Source: Bog-756 sp963727075
Lineage (GTDB): Bacteria > Actinomycetota > Acidimicrobiia > Acidimicrobiales > RAAP-2
DNA: 64,000 nt
Direction: 5' to 3'
Assembly: GCA_963727075.1 (NCBI GenBank)
Contig: CAVSET010000002.1
Coordinates: 388,121-452,120 of the forward strand
Shown here: positions 46,001 through 54,520 of the stretch, piece after piece
Position numbering within the stretch: the first letter of the stretch is position 1
Layout of the letters: each line of letters opens with the position of its first letter
The notes under the pieces: generated by a model
What the model saw: only the letters and a program-made list of their open reading frames with translations
What the model was told of the DNA's origin: nothing
Databases searched by the model: none
Position numbers and translations under genes: made by a program

Positions 46001-46046
46001 TGCCGAAAATGTCATCTGAGTGGGCTGACTGGGATATTCGTCGAAC
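46001..46046 (+). repeat. IS-type terminal sequence
   Basis: TGCCGAAAATGTCATCTGAG, then TGGGATATTCGTCG about 9 nt later; nearly the same order as at 58381-58424 and, on the minus strand, 18200-18161. It precedes a transposase fragment by 40 bp, as expected of a left end. Confidence 0.6.
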
Positions 46047-46082
46047 GGCCCTGGGCGACGAAACTGGGCCACGGCCCTCTCG

Positions 46083-46260
46083 TTTCTTTATGTTGCCTTC
46101 GTCCGAATCCTCGAACTGCTCCCCCTCTCGCGGGACAACAACAGAGGCTGGCGGTCGAGGTCGTCATCCTTCGCTACGAGGTGGCGGTCCTCCGTCGCCA
46201 AGAGGCCCGCCCAGCCCTGCGACCCACTGATCGAGCGCTGCTCGCCGGGCTGAGTCAGAG
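46083..46260 (+). pseudogene. transposase (IS3/IS481-like integrase) N-terminal fragment
   Basis: Two frames together give LYVAFVRILELLPLSR and then QQRLAVEVVILRYEVAVLRR and PALRPTDRALLAGLS, the N-terminus of actinobacterial integrase-type transposases. A frameshift near 46130 separates them, and the coding sequence stops at GLSQ. The dormancy box begins at the break. Confidence 0.65.
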
Positions 46261-46300
46261 ACCTTCGGCCCTAGACCAGTGAAGAGAGCCGGCGAAAAGT
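46258..46300 (+). promoter_or_regulatory. dormancy-box promoter of the zinc-ribbon/membrane-protein pair
   Basis: The box GAGACCTTCGGCCCT (46258-46272) has its centre, 46265, 30 nt before AAAAGT (46295-46300), a weak hexamer. The start would fall at about 46307, on an ATG of a different 64-codon frame (46307-46501). Confidence 0.55.
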
Positions 46301-46635
46301 CATGGTATGTCGTCAATGTGGACCCGATGGCACACCAGGTGCCTCGCCAAGCGACAGGCGGGACTGGGATGGGAGCGAGGGAAGGCGCTGGTTGCCATGC
46401 TGACCAAAGCAACTGCAGCACCGCCATGGAGTCAGAGCAGGATTCGATCGGAGCCGTACAGAATTGCCGGAAATGCGGTTCGGCGGATTCTCCGGTCTTG
46501 ATCGTGCGTACAGCCGGCTCCGGCAATGGTGGTTTGTGCTGGCGTTGTCGCCAATGCCACTATGAATGGGCTGATGTCGGCACTGCTGCCCAACTCGGGG
46601 AGCGTGAAGTGTTGGGCCGGGCTGCGAACGGATGA
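46279..46635 (+). CDS. small zinc-ribbon protein
   Basis: The C-terminal 65 residues hold NCRKCG-x20-CWRCRQCHYEW, two Cys pairs typical of a zinc ribbon that may bind nucleic acid or protein. The start is uncertain. The frame opens at GTG 46279, but the promoter predicts a start near 46307, so ATG 46327 or ATG 46426 (MESEQDSIGA) is more likely. The stop overlaps the next gene's ATG by 4 nt (ATGA), implying coupled translation. A leaderless alternative frame from ATG 46307 overlaps the first half and cannot be excluded. Confidence 0.55.
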   Translation: MKRAGEKSWYVVNVDPMAHQVPRQATGGTGMGAREGAGCHADQSNCSTAMESEQDSIGAVQNCRKCGSADSPVLIVRTAGSGNGGLCWRCRQCHYEWADVGTAAQLGEREVLGRAANG

Positions 46636-46970
46636 GAAACAGAAGCAGACGACACAAGCATGGGAAGGGTGCAGGGGAGGCGGTCTTGGAGATCGTCGAT
46701 GGCATCGAGCACGGACTGGCAGAGGTGCAGAGGGACGAGATTGTCGTCGAGCGTGTCGGTCTCCTGGTCCTCATCGCAGGTGCCGTCGCCCTGGGAGGAG
46801 TGGTTGCGCTGGCTCTTACGGTTGCGCTAGTCCGTCGGCAGCTGGTGCAACGCTCGGTTCCCGAGACAGGCCAGATCTCCGAGGACGATCGAACTGCTGA
46901 TGAGGAGACCGGAGATGCACGGCAGCCAGCAGGCAGTAGATGTTCGATCCCCGGCGAGCTCCCGAAGTAA
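46632..46970 (+). CDS. small one-helix membrane protein, paralogue of the 28801 gene
   Basis: 112 residues. A basic start, then VLEIVDGIEHGLAEVQRDEI, then VVERVGLLVLIAGAVALGGV as the membrane helix, and a long polar acidic tail absent from the paralogue. The shared block with the 28801 product is about 35 residues long. Coupled to the zinc-ribbon gene by an ATGA overlap. Both paralogues stand behind a dormancy box, which argues for a common role in that response. Confidence 0.7.
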   Translation: MRNRSRRHKHGKGAGEAVLEIVDGIEHGLAEVQRDEIVVERVGLLVLIAGAVALGGVVALALTVALVRRQLVQRSVPETGQISEDDRTADEETGDARQPAGSRCSIPGELPK

Positions 46971-47012
46971 GGCAGAAGAACCTCATGACGACCGCATCCG
47001 GCGCTCGAGCGC

Positions 47013-47120
47013 ATGGGCACGGTTGCCTTCCTGGCCTGTGGTTTTGCATTGGGCATCACTGCTCTGGCGGGCCTTGTAGTACTGGTCCGCAGATCGTCTG
47101 GGGCCGGGGTCTCACTATGA
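47013..47120 (+). CDS. possible 35-residue membrane peptide
   Basis: ATG 47013 to TGA 47120 encodes one hydrophobic helix (TVAFLACGFALGITALAGLV) followed by VRRSSG, a positive-inside end. No clear ribosome-binding site. The helix quality is the only support. Confidence 0.3.
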   Translation: MGTVAFLACGFALGITALAGLVVLVRRSSGAGVSL

Positions 47121-47216
47121 CCAATAGTCGCCCCACCCAAGGGCGAGGAGACCGCTGCCACGTCTCCAGAGGTTGCCTGACCTTGAGTCGCTGGCAGCAC
47201 TAATGGCGGTAGCGGC

Positions 47217-48932
47217 GTGAATCTCGTCCTGAAGCGTTGGGTCCCAGGATTGGTGACACTTCGGGACTACGAACGCGGGTGGCTTCGGCCGGACCTCGTG
47301 GCTGGGGTGGTGCTGGCGGCAATTCTGGTTCCCCAGGGCATGGCCTACGCGGAACTGGCGGGGCTGCCGGCAGTGACCGGTCTCTATACAACGATCGCGT
47401 GTCTCGTGGCCTACGCGGTGTTCGGACCGTCGAAAGTGCTGGTGCTGGGGCCCGACTCGTCGGTCTCGCCGCTAATCCTGGCGGCAATCGTACCCCTCAT
47501 GGTCACCGGAGACCCCGCCAGTGCGATCGCGCTGGCGGGCATGTTGGCGATCCTGGTCGGGCTCATCGAGATCGGACTGGGGGTGGCCAAACTCGGATTC
47601 GTCGCCGACCTCCTCTCCAGTGAGGTCCGCGTGGGCTACCTCAACGGACTGGCCATCACCATCATCGTCGGACAGTTGCCCAAGCTCTTCGGGTTCTCCA
47701 CCAGTGCCGACAACTTCATTGACGAGGTGCGCGCCTTTGTCAACGGACTCGATCAGACCAACCGAACGGCGTTGGTGACCGGCCTCTGCGTCCTGGCGGT
47801 GCTCCTCATCCTGCCGCGGGTCACCCGTCAGGTCCCGGCCGTCTTGGTGGCTGTCGTCGGAGTGACGGTCGTTTCCGCCGTGCTCGACCTCGCCGCCCAT
47901 GGTGTGAGGACCGTCGGCTCCCTTCCCCAGGGTGTCCCCGTACCGACGTTGCCGTGGACCAAGCTCTCCGATGTCGGTCCCCTGCTGGTCGGCGCAGTGG
48001 GCATCACGTTGGTCTCGCTGACGGACACCATCGCCACCGCGACGAGCTTCGCCGCCCGGCGGGGTGAGGAGGTAAACCCCAACCAGGAGATGGTCGGCAT
48101 GGGGACCTCGAACATCGCGGCCGGGTTCTTCCAGGGTTTCGCCGTCTCCGTCAGCGGCTCCCGCACAGCGGTAGCCGATCAGTCCGGGGCGAAGACGCAG
48201 ATGACGGGACTAGTAGGGGCCGGCCTCGTCCTGGTTCTGCTCCTCTTCCTCAACGGGCTCCTGGCCGACCTGCCGCAGACCGCCCTAGCCGCGGTGGTCA
48301 TCACCGCGGCCATGTCGCTCACTGACCTGGGGGCCCTCCGCCGTTTCGCCGAGGTCCGCACCTCCTCGCTCGTCGTCAGCCTGGTGGCGACAGCCGGTGT
48401 GATCCTCTTTGGGGTCCTCCAGGGGATCATCATCGCAATAGTCCTGATCGTCCTCCTGTTTTTTCGCCGGGGCTGGTGGCCCCACGGTGCCGTCCTAGGC
48501 AACGTGCCCGCACTGGGGGGATGGCACAGCACGGCGAGGTACCCGGAGGCCACCGAGCAGCCGGGCATCGTCGTGTTCCGCTGGGAGGCGCCACTCTTCT
48601 TCGCCAACAGCGGACAGTTCCGGGACCAGGTCCGGAAGCTGGCTCGCCAGCGGACCCCCGCGTGGATAGTGCTGCAGTGCGAGGCGATCACGGACATCGA
48701 CGTCACGGCGGCCGAGATGCTCAAGACCTTGGACGAGGAGCTGAACGGGCACGGCATACATCTGGCCTTCGTGGAGTTGCGCGACCGCCTCCAGGAGTTG
48801 ATCCGCCGCTACGGCCTCCACACCACGCTCGACCAAGAACACTTCTACCCAAGCCTTGATCTGGCACTCGATGCGATCAGCAACGCGGCCGGGAACGATT
48901 CTGGATCGCCTGATGAAGGGATGACCCCCTGA
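47217..48932 (+). CDS. SulP-family anion transporter with STAS domain
   Basis: 571 residues. About ten to twelve helices start after WLRPDLVAGVVLAAILVPQGMAYA, the SulP signature; GSRTAVADQSGAKTQ lies in the second repeat. The C-terminal 120 residues are a STAS domain (PGIVVFRWEAPLFFANS, AITDIDVTAAEML). Transports sulfate, bicarbonate or other anions by proton or sodium coupling. Start GTG 47217. Overlaps the following MFS gene by 1 nt (TGATG). Confidence 0.9.
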   Translation: MNLVLKRWVPGLVTLRDYERGWLRPDLVAGVVLAAILVPQGMAYAELAGLPAVTGLYTTIACLVAYAVFGPSKVLVLGPDSSVSPLILAAIVPLMVTGDPASAIALAGMLAILVGLIEIGLGVAKLGFVADLLSSEVRVGYLNGLAITIIVGQLPKLFGFSTSADNFIDEVRAFVNGLDQTNRTALVTGLCVLAVLLILPRVTRQVPAVLVAVVGVTVVSAVLDLAAHGVRTVGSLPQGVPVPTLPWTKLSDVGPLLVGAVGITLVSLTDTIATATSFAARRGEEVNPNQEMVGMGTSNIAAGFFQGFAVSVSGSRTAVADQSGAKTQMTGLVGAGLVLVLLLFLNGLLADLPQTALAAVVITAAMSLTDLGALRRFAEVRTSSLVVSLVATAGVILFGVLQGIIIAIVLIVLLFFRRGWWPHGAVLGNVPALGGWHSTARYPEATEQPGIVVFRWEAPLFFANSGQFRDQVRKLARQRTPAWIVLQCEAITDIDVTAAEMLKTLDEELNGHGIHLAFVELRDRLQELIRRYGLHTTLDQEHFYPSLDLALDAISNAAGNDSGSPDEGMTP

Positions 48933-50530
48933 TGAGCAACGCTTCCGACCCCGTCGCGGAAGACCAGGGCGAGGGAAACCCGCGCTTGGCCCTCCTGTTG
49001 GCGATGGCCATGTTCGTCCTGGTGGTGGACACATCACTGATGAACGTGTCGATCTCCGCTGTCATCAAGGACTTGCACACGACAGCAAGCGGGGTCCAGT
49101 CGGCGATCGCCCTGGAAGCACTCGTCTCCGCGGCATTTATCCTGACCAACTCCAAGCTGGGCGACCTTATGGGACGCCGTCGCGCCTACGTGGTCGGCCT
49201 ACTTGCTTATGCCGTCGGCGCCGTGGCCATGACGCTCGCCCAGAATCTGAACACCATCATCATCTTCTGGGCGATCATCGGTGGGCTGGGCGCTTCCCTG
49301 TTGCTCCCGGCGATGCAGTCCCTCATTCACGGCAACTTCACTGGGAGCGCGCAAAAGCGGGCGTATGCCCTGGTCGGCGCATCGGCGGCCATCGCTGCTG
49401 CCGTCGGTCCGCTGCTCGGCGGGTTCCTCACGACCTACCTGTCGTGGCGGGTGGGGTTCGGGCTCGAGGCACTCATCATCCTCGTGGTGCTGACCCAGAT
49501 TCGCCTGGTCAAGGATGTCCCCTACACCGGTCCGCGGCAGATCGACCTCGTCGGCGCCGTCCTGTCCATCGTCGGCATGGGCGGCCTCGTCCTCGGCATC
49601 CTCGTGTGGCAGGAGGGCGGTCAGTACGTCGGTCTGCTCATGGGGCTCGGCGCAGTGACGCTGGCCGCCTTCGCCTACTGGCTGATGTACCGCAAGCGGC
49701 AGGGGAAGCCCACGCTGTTGGACCCGGCCCTGTTCGAGCACCTGAACTTCCGCATCGGTATCTCACAGCAGATGCTCCAGCAGGTCACCTTGGGTGGCGC
49801 CATGATCGTCCTTCCGCTCTTCCTGCAGATGACGCTCGAGTACAACGCCATGCAGGCCGGGCTCTCGCTCGCGCCGCTATCGCTGTCGATGTTCGGCATG
49901 GCGATGCTCGCCGGCCGCAAGGCTGGCAAATGGCGTCCTGCCCAGATCGTCCTCGCCGGCTTCGCCCTGAGCGCCATCGGCATGGGAGCGATCATCCCTC
50001 TCGTGCCAAGAGTCGACTCGGGGTGGTACCTAGTGATCCCGCTGATTGTCGCCGGGTGCGGTCTGGGCATGCTGGTCTCCCAGCTGAACAACTTCACGCT
50101 CGCGCCCATCAGCGAAGACCGGGTCAGCGAGGCGGCGGGCGTGAACTCGGCGGCGGGCTCGTTCGGGCTGTCCTTCGGGCTCGCCGTGGCCGGTGGCGTC
50201 ATGCTCTGGGCGCTGGCGCTGAGCTTCACTCATCAGACCCAGGCAAGCGTTGCGATCCCACCGGCCCAGCAGCAGCAAATCTCCGCGGAGATGGAGCACG
50301 ATGCCGAGGTCATGAGCAACACCGCACTGCAGCAACAGATCGCTGATCAGCCGAAGGCCGTCCAGAACGAGGTCCTGGCCATCAATACCCACGCCCGGAA
50401 CCTGTCCCTCCAGATCGCGCTGCTCATTCCCGCGCTCGCGTCACTCCTCGGTCTGGCCAACTCGTTCCGGATGCTTCGACTCCCCGACATCACTCCTCAA
50501 GCAGACATCGAGGGTGCCGGCCTCGGATAG
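48932..50530 (+). CDS. MFS transporter of the DHA2 (14-helix, EmrB/QacA) type
   Basis: 532 residues with about 14 helices. Motif D1 lies in VLVVDTSLMNVSISAV, motif A reads GDLMGRRRAYVVG, and motif C lies in IAAAVGPLLGGFLTTYLSWRVGF. A cytoplasmic or periplasmic Gln-rich stretch is near 450 (PPAQQQQISAEM). Predicted proton-driven export of drugs or metabolites. Translationally coupled to SulP, an uncommon pairing, so both may serve one anionic compound. Confidence 0.88.
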   Translation: MSNASDPVAEDQGEGNPRLALLLAMAMFVLVVDTSLMNVSISAVIKDLHTTASGVQSAIALEALVSAAFILTNSKLGDLMGRRRAYVVGLLAYAVGAVAMTLAQNLNTIIIFWAIIGGLGASLLLPAMQSLIHGNFTGSAQKRAYALVGASAAIAAAVGPLLGGFLTTYLSWRVGFGLEALIILVVLTQIRLVKDVPYTGPRQIDLVGAVLSIVGMGGLVLGILVWQEGGQYVGLLMGLGAVTLAAFAYWLMYRKRQGKPTLLDPALFEHLNFRIGISQQMLQQVTLGGAMIVLPLFLQMTLEYNAMQAGLSLAPLSLSMFGMAMLAGRKAGKWRPAQIVLAGFALSAIGMGAIIPLVPRVDSGWYLVIPLIVAGCGLGMLVSQLNNFTLAPISEDRVSEAAGVNSAAGSFGLSFGLAVAGGVMLWALALSFTHQTQASVAIPPAQQQQISAEMEHDAEVMSNTALQQQIADQPKAVQNEVLAINTHARNLSLQIALLIPALASLLGLANSFRMLRLPDITPQADIEGAGLG

Positions 50531-50739
50531 CCACAGGTGCGCCCTGGCGAATTGCTTGCCGCCCACCAGGACAGCGACCTGGACACAGGCTCCTTCGGAA
50601 CCGCTCTTCACGTGGATACCCACATGGGCCGTGCCAGGGTCACTCTGCGGTTCGTGTCGATTCGCTCAGGCACATGCCGAGTCGCTATCACTGCTACGGG
50701 TCGGCCGTTCCAGGGATTCGAACATCACCATCTGCCAAT

Positions 50740-51192
50740 TCACAACGGTCGTGTGCCGGAGTCGACGGGAATTCCAACGGGTTGCAGTGGCTTCCGGTAC
50801 CAGAGGACGTCCGTTCCTGACGGGAAGTCCTTGACACGACTCACCAATTCATAGCCGCTCTGCTCATAGAAAGCTCGAGCCTGAAATTCGTAGGTGAAAT
50901 GGACCGTCTGAGTGCAGCCACGAGCCGCCGCTTCGGCTTCAGCTGCGGCGAGGAGCCGACTGGCGAGACCGCGACCTCGGAGGCCTGGGTCCACCCAGAG
51001 GTTCTGGAGCTCGCAACAATCGCCCCAGGTCCATCCGCTAATTCCGGCCACGACCGTGCCAGCGTCGCGGACGAAGATCGCCAGGTCGACTTCGTCGCCG
51101 AGTCCCATGGCGGCGGACGCCTCACGACGGATCTGCGTTTCGAGGAACTCAACATCGAGCGGATCTGGTTGGTCCTCGACGCGGAACTCCAC
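50740..51192 (-). CDS. GNAT family N-acetyltransferase
   Basis: 150 residues. The acetyl-CoA motif is LQNLWVDPGLRGRGLASRLL, followed by AEAEAAARGC, and the C-terminal ARAFYEQSGYE is typical of the fold. Substrate unknown. The stop of the SnoaL-like gene lies 13 nt upstream on the same strand, so the two form a pair. Confidence 0.85.
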   Translation of the reverse strand: MEFRVEDQPDPLDVEFLETQIRREASAAMGLGDEVDLAIFVRDAGTVVAGISGWTWGDCCELQNLWVDPGLRGRGLASRLLAAAEAEAAARGCTQTVHFTYEFQARAFYEQSGYELVSRVKDFPSGTDVLWYRKPLQPVGIPVDSGTRPL

Positions 51193-51205
51193 TGTGATCG
51201 ACTCG

Positions 51206-51622
51206 TCAGACGTCGACTATCTGCTCGATCAGGGAGATGTCGTCGAAGTACGTCCGGTATGACCTGATCTTCCCATCTCGGAAGTCGGCCACGGTGACGC
51301 CGGCCAACTGGACACGCCGTCCGGTCGGCTCCAACTCGGCACCTTCGCCGAGGATCAGAGGCCCCGTGTGATCGGCTTCAATCAGCCATTCGGCATACGC
51401 CTTGTTGCCTACTTCATCGAGTCCGCGGAACAGGATGACGACATTGGAGAACGCAACCTCACGAAGGGCAGCGAGGGCAGCGAGTTCCGCGAGCCCCGAC
51501 ACCGAGGCATATGGTGACCAACCCACGAGATCCTCGGTGAACAGAGTGCTTAGATCAACCGGTGCGCCCCCAACCTCGGCCTCGAGCGCCTTGAGCAGCA
51601 CGTCTTTACGAGATTCACTCAT
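51206..51622 (-). CDS. SnoaL-like (NTF2-fold) protein
   Basis: 138 residues from ATG 51622. Pattern: FTEDLVGWSPYASVSG, FRGLDEVGNKAYAEWLIEADH and GVTVADFRDGKIRSYRTYFDD, the usual SnoaL-like/ester-cyclase-related fold. Often a small-molecule isomerase or hydrolase, or just a binding protein. No operon partner except the GNAT gene. Confidence 0.75.
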   Translation of the reverse strand: MSESRKDVLLKALEAEVGGAPVDLSTLFTEDLVGWSPYASVSGLAELAALAALREVAFSNVVILFRGLDEVGNKAYAEWLIEADHTGPLILGEGAELEPTGRRVQLAGVTVADFRDGKIRSYRTYFDDISLIEQIVDV

Positions 51623-51684
51623 CACATTCCCTACTTCTGTCGTACCGATAGATTCAAACGAACTCTGGCAATCCGACCTGGCGC

Positions 51685-51933
51685 TCAGGATCCGAGTACC
51701 TTCGCCTTGGCCGCCGCGAACTCTTCGTCCGTCAGCGCGCCCGAGGAGTGCAGCTGCGCGAGATGCTCGATCTCGTCCGCCGAGTCTGCTGGTGGGGGCG
51801 CATACTGGCCCTGGCTGTCGTCGACGGGCACCTGATCGGCCTGCTGTTGTCTGTTTCGGTGGTGAGCTATTGCTCCTCCCGCCACCGCTCCTGCAACAAG
51901 TCCTCTACGTCGTGTCCGTCGCCTCATGCCCAT
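51685..51933 (-). CDS. SHOCT-domain small protein
   Basis: 82 residues. MRRRTRRRGLVAGAVAGGAI is followed by a Gln/Pro linker and a C-terminal SHOCT domain: DEIEHLAQLHSSGALTDEEF and AAAKAKVLGS. SHOCT is a short oligomerisation domain. GGGAG precedes ATG 51933. Its N-terminus resembles the 39443 product. Confidence 0.8.
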   Translation of the reverse strand: MGMRRRTRRRGLVAGAVAGGAIAHHRNRQQQADQVPVDDSQGQYAPPPADSADEIEHLAQLHSSGALTDEEFAAAKAKVLGS

Positions 51934-51975
51934 AGGGACTCCCTTCGGCCTCTTGGCTCACTCTTACCGGTCGCG

Positions 51976-52209
51976 TCAGCTGTCAATCGGGATACTAGGT
52001 GTCGGATGTGTCAAGCGCCAGAAGTTCCAGACCAACAGTCGGAGAGATCGTCCATGTGGTTCAGGATCGCCGATCGACACCTGGCTCGTCTCCAGCGCTA
52101 GGGGAGCCAGGTGCTCAAGGGAGCGATGTGGCCGGTGCTCGTTGTAGTGGGCTGCGTAAGAATCCAGTACCTGCTCGAGATGGCGGCGACCGAAGATCAG
52201 CATCCGGTC
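51976..52209 (-). pseudogene. transposase C-terminal fragment
   Basis: LIFGRRHLEQVLDSYAAHYN and EHRPHRSLEHLAPLAL are the end of an IS3/IS481-like integrase; the GRRHL block also ends the fragment at 58454. Nothing of the catalytic core remains here. Confidence 0.65.
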
Positions 52210-52618
52210 TACACGCGGCGCCTCTGGCCCGCCTGGCTCCGCGCCCCCCTCTCCCCCCCCCGACAGCTAGGGGGATAGGTGATAGGCGCTCCCAAACGTC
52301 CGACCATCCCGGAGCCACTCCTTACCCCTGCCTGGGCAGATAGACAGAAGCACACGCGCCCCGGGCGGCCTCTAACGCGTAAATCGGGCCCATGACTTGA
52401 CCTACGAACTGCGTTGCCAGTAGCGCGGCCTGGCGGCTGCCGCTGGTTTCGTGCGCGATCTGTGCGCGATCGAACGGAATACCGGGGTGTCTCGCGGTTG
52501 AGCGTGAGCACGTCGTGGCAGGTCAAGCCCGGGACGGCGTAGTTGGACCCTTCAGGCTCCGGCAGTCAAGGTGGTGGATCAATGCCCACGAACGATGACG
52601 GTCAGGGCACTAGCCCAA
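52210..52618. other. 409-bp stretch without a supported gene
   Basis: Between the transposase fragment and the repeat-protein gene. It includes a long C-rich run near 52243-52260 and no frame with family character. Confidence 0.4.
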
Positions 52619-54520
52619 TTAGGGGGCGACCCCGTTCGATCCGGTGCCCGTTGAGCCGACCACTGGGGCGTTAAGGCGGGTACCGCCCATGGAGCCGAAG
52701 AATCCGGCGTCGCCGAAGGTGAACACACCTCCGTCAGAGGCCATGAGCCAGTAGCCCTTTCCGTCCGGGGTGGGGGCCATGCCCACCACTGGCTTGTTCA
52801 GCTTGTGCCCGCCGGTGGAGCCGAAGTAAGAGGCGTCGCCGAAGCTGAACACGCCACCGTCCGATGCCACCAGCCAGTAGCCCTTCCCGTCCGGGGTAGG
52901 CGCCATGCCGACCACCGGCTTGTTGAGCCTCATCCCGCCGGTGGAGCCGAAGTAGGCGGCGTCACCGAAGCTGAACACGCCCCCGTCGGAGGCGACGAGC
53001 CAGTAGCCCAGCCCGTCCGGGGTGGGGGCCATGCCCACCACGGGCTTGTTGAGGTGGGTGCCGCCCATAGAGCCGAAGTAATGGCCATCGCCAAAAGAGA
53101 ACACACCGCCGTCGGCAGCCACGAGCCAGTAGCCGAGGCCATTGCTGCCTGGTGTGCCCGGGGGCCCGCCGGCGGCCGGTGTCATGGCCACGCCGACCAC
53201 CGGGGCGTTGAGCGGTGTCCCTCCCAGGGAGCCGTAGAAGTTGGCGTCGCCGAAGGTGAACACGCCACCGTCGGAAGCGGCGAGCAGGTAGCCACCCTGG
53301 TCACGGGTCTGCGCCACCCCGACCACCGGGGCGTTGAGACGGATGCCGCCCGTGGATCCGTAGAAGCCGGCGTTGCCGAAGTTGAAGATCCCACCGTCGG
53401 ACGCGGTCATCCAGTAACCGCCGCCGGGAACGGGCTGGGTGAACAGGAGAGTCGTCCCGGTGAACGTATTACCGGACATCGTGGTGCCGGTGACCTGCCA
53501 GCTCTGCCAGACGCCCACGTACTCGCCCATGGTGTTGCCGGTGATCGTGGTCCCGGACAGCGTCGGTGTGGCCGGAGGCGGGATGGGGTTCACCTCGAGG
53601 GCGATGGCGTCGGTCTGGGGCGCCCCGTTGATGCGGCCCCAGTTGTTCCCGCTGAAGGTGTTGCCCGTGACCATCGTGCCGGTAATGGAGTCACCCGGCG
53701 CGTTGGAGTGGACGGTGAGCCCACTCAGGAAACTGCCCGTGACCGTGTTGCCGGAGACCGTGGTGTTGGAAACGGTGGCACCGGGAGCGTCGGTGGCCAC
53801 GATGATCTGGCCGATGACCGGGCCGTTGGGCCCGAACATGCCCGGTGCGCCGATGACGTGGTTGTTGCTCACTGTGGTCCCGCTGACGCCCGCTCCGGGG
53901 ACCCACCCTTCGACGATGATGCCGCAGCCCTTGAAGTTGCCCGACACGGTGTTGCTGTCGATCGTATCGTTGGTGGACGCCACGGGCGTTGTTGGTCCGT
54001 TCGGCGCCGCGGGGTCGAATCCGCCGCCCTCGTCGGTGACCGAGATGCCACCATCGGCCACGTTGCCCGTGACCGTGTTGCCGGTGACCATCGAGCTGGA
54101 CACCCCGACCAGCTGGATCGCCTTGTCGGTGCCCAAGTTGGGCGTGGGGTGCACGCCGTTGCCCTGGACGGTGTTGTTGTGGATCGTGAGGCCCGTGACG
54201 TTGTCTGCCATGATCCCGTGGTCGCCCGCTCCCGACACCGTGATGCCGCTGATGGTCACGTTGTTCGCACCCGGAGCGACGTAGATTCCCAGGTTGCAAC
54301 CGGTCCCGTCGACGTTCGAGCTGACCGTCGTACCGCTGGTGTTGACCACCAATGCGGCGGTGAATCCGGTGCTGCCCGCCGGGGTGCACGCCACCCGAGC
54401 GGCGGCGCCAGCTTCGGCCGATCCGAGCGCGATCGGCGCCGACCATCCCAAGCCGGTCGCCACAATTGCCAGTGGCACTCCGGCCAGTAGCGCGCGCCTC
54501 ATGGAGCCCTTTGGTGCCAT
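52619..54520 (-). CDS. secreted right-handed beta-helix protein with six C-terminal GYW..GG repeats
   Basis: 633 residues from ATG 54520, with GGGAGGAACC upstream. A signal peptide (RRALLAGVPLAIVATGLGWS, cleavage near GSAEA) is followed by a parallel beta-helix of about 300 residues with many NTVTGN/NTFSGN turns. Then come six repeats of about 40 residues of the form GYWLVASDGGVFSFGDA, YFGSTGG, LNKPVVGMAPTPDG. Repeats 3-6 are nearly identical. The repeat unit is, to my knowledge, common in exported Acidimicrobiia proteins. Likely surface-located; binding or glycan role unknown. Confidence 0.85.
   Translation of the reverse strand: MAPKGSMRRALLAGVPLAIVATGLGWSAPIALGSAEAGAAARVACTPAGSTGFTAALVVNTSGTTVSSNVDGTGCNLGIYVAPGANNVTISGITVSGAGDHGIMADNVTGLTIHNNTVQGNGVHPTPNLGTDKAIQLVGVSSSMVTGNTVTGNVADGGISVTDEGGGFDPAAPNGPTTPVASTNDTIDSNTVSGNFKGCGIIVEGWVPGAGVSGTTVSNNHVIGAPGMFGPNGPVIGQIIVATDAPGATVSNTTVSGNTVTGSFLSGLTVHSNAPGDSITGTMVTGNTFSGNNWGRINGAPQTDAIALEVNPIPPPATPTLSGTTITGNTMGEYVGVWQSWQVTGTTMSGNTFTGTTLLFTQPVPGGGYWMTASDGGIFNFGNAGFYGSTGGIRLNAPVVGVAQTRDQGGYLLAASDGGVFTFGDANFYGSLGGTPLNAPVVGVAMTPAAGGPPGTPGSNGLGYWLVAADGGVFSFGDGHYFGSMGGTHLNKPVVGMAPTPDGLGYWLVASDGGVFSFGDAAYFGSTGGMRLNKPVVGMAPTPDGKGYWLVASDGGVFSFGDASYFGSTGGHKLNKPVVGMAPTPDGKGYWLMASDGGVFTFGDAGFFGSMGGTRLNAPVVGSTGTGSNGVAP
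52640..53430 (-). repeat. six tandem coding repeats of about 120-150 bp
   Basis: They encode the GYWLVASDGG units of the secreted protein. Repeats 3 to 6 (52640-53130) are the most alike at DNA level. Repeat 2 carries a Gly/Pro insertion (about 53140-53185). Confidence 0.75.

Noticed and set aside
46307..46501. 64-codon frame whose ATG coincides with the predicted start site
   Set aside because: Not listed as a gene because the overlapping frame has a zinc-ribbon Cys pattern and is coupled to the next gene; kept only as an alternative.
52805..54490. Long plus-strand open frame of about 560 codons opposite the repeat protein
   Set aside because: It is antisense to a clear signal-peptide, beta-helix and tandem-repeat protein; its composition and periodicity simply mirror that gene.
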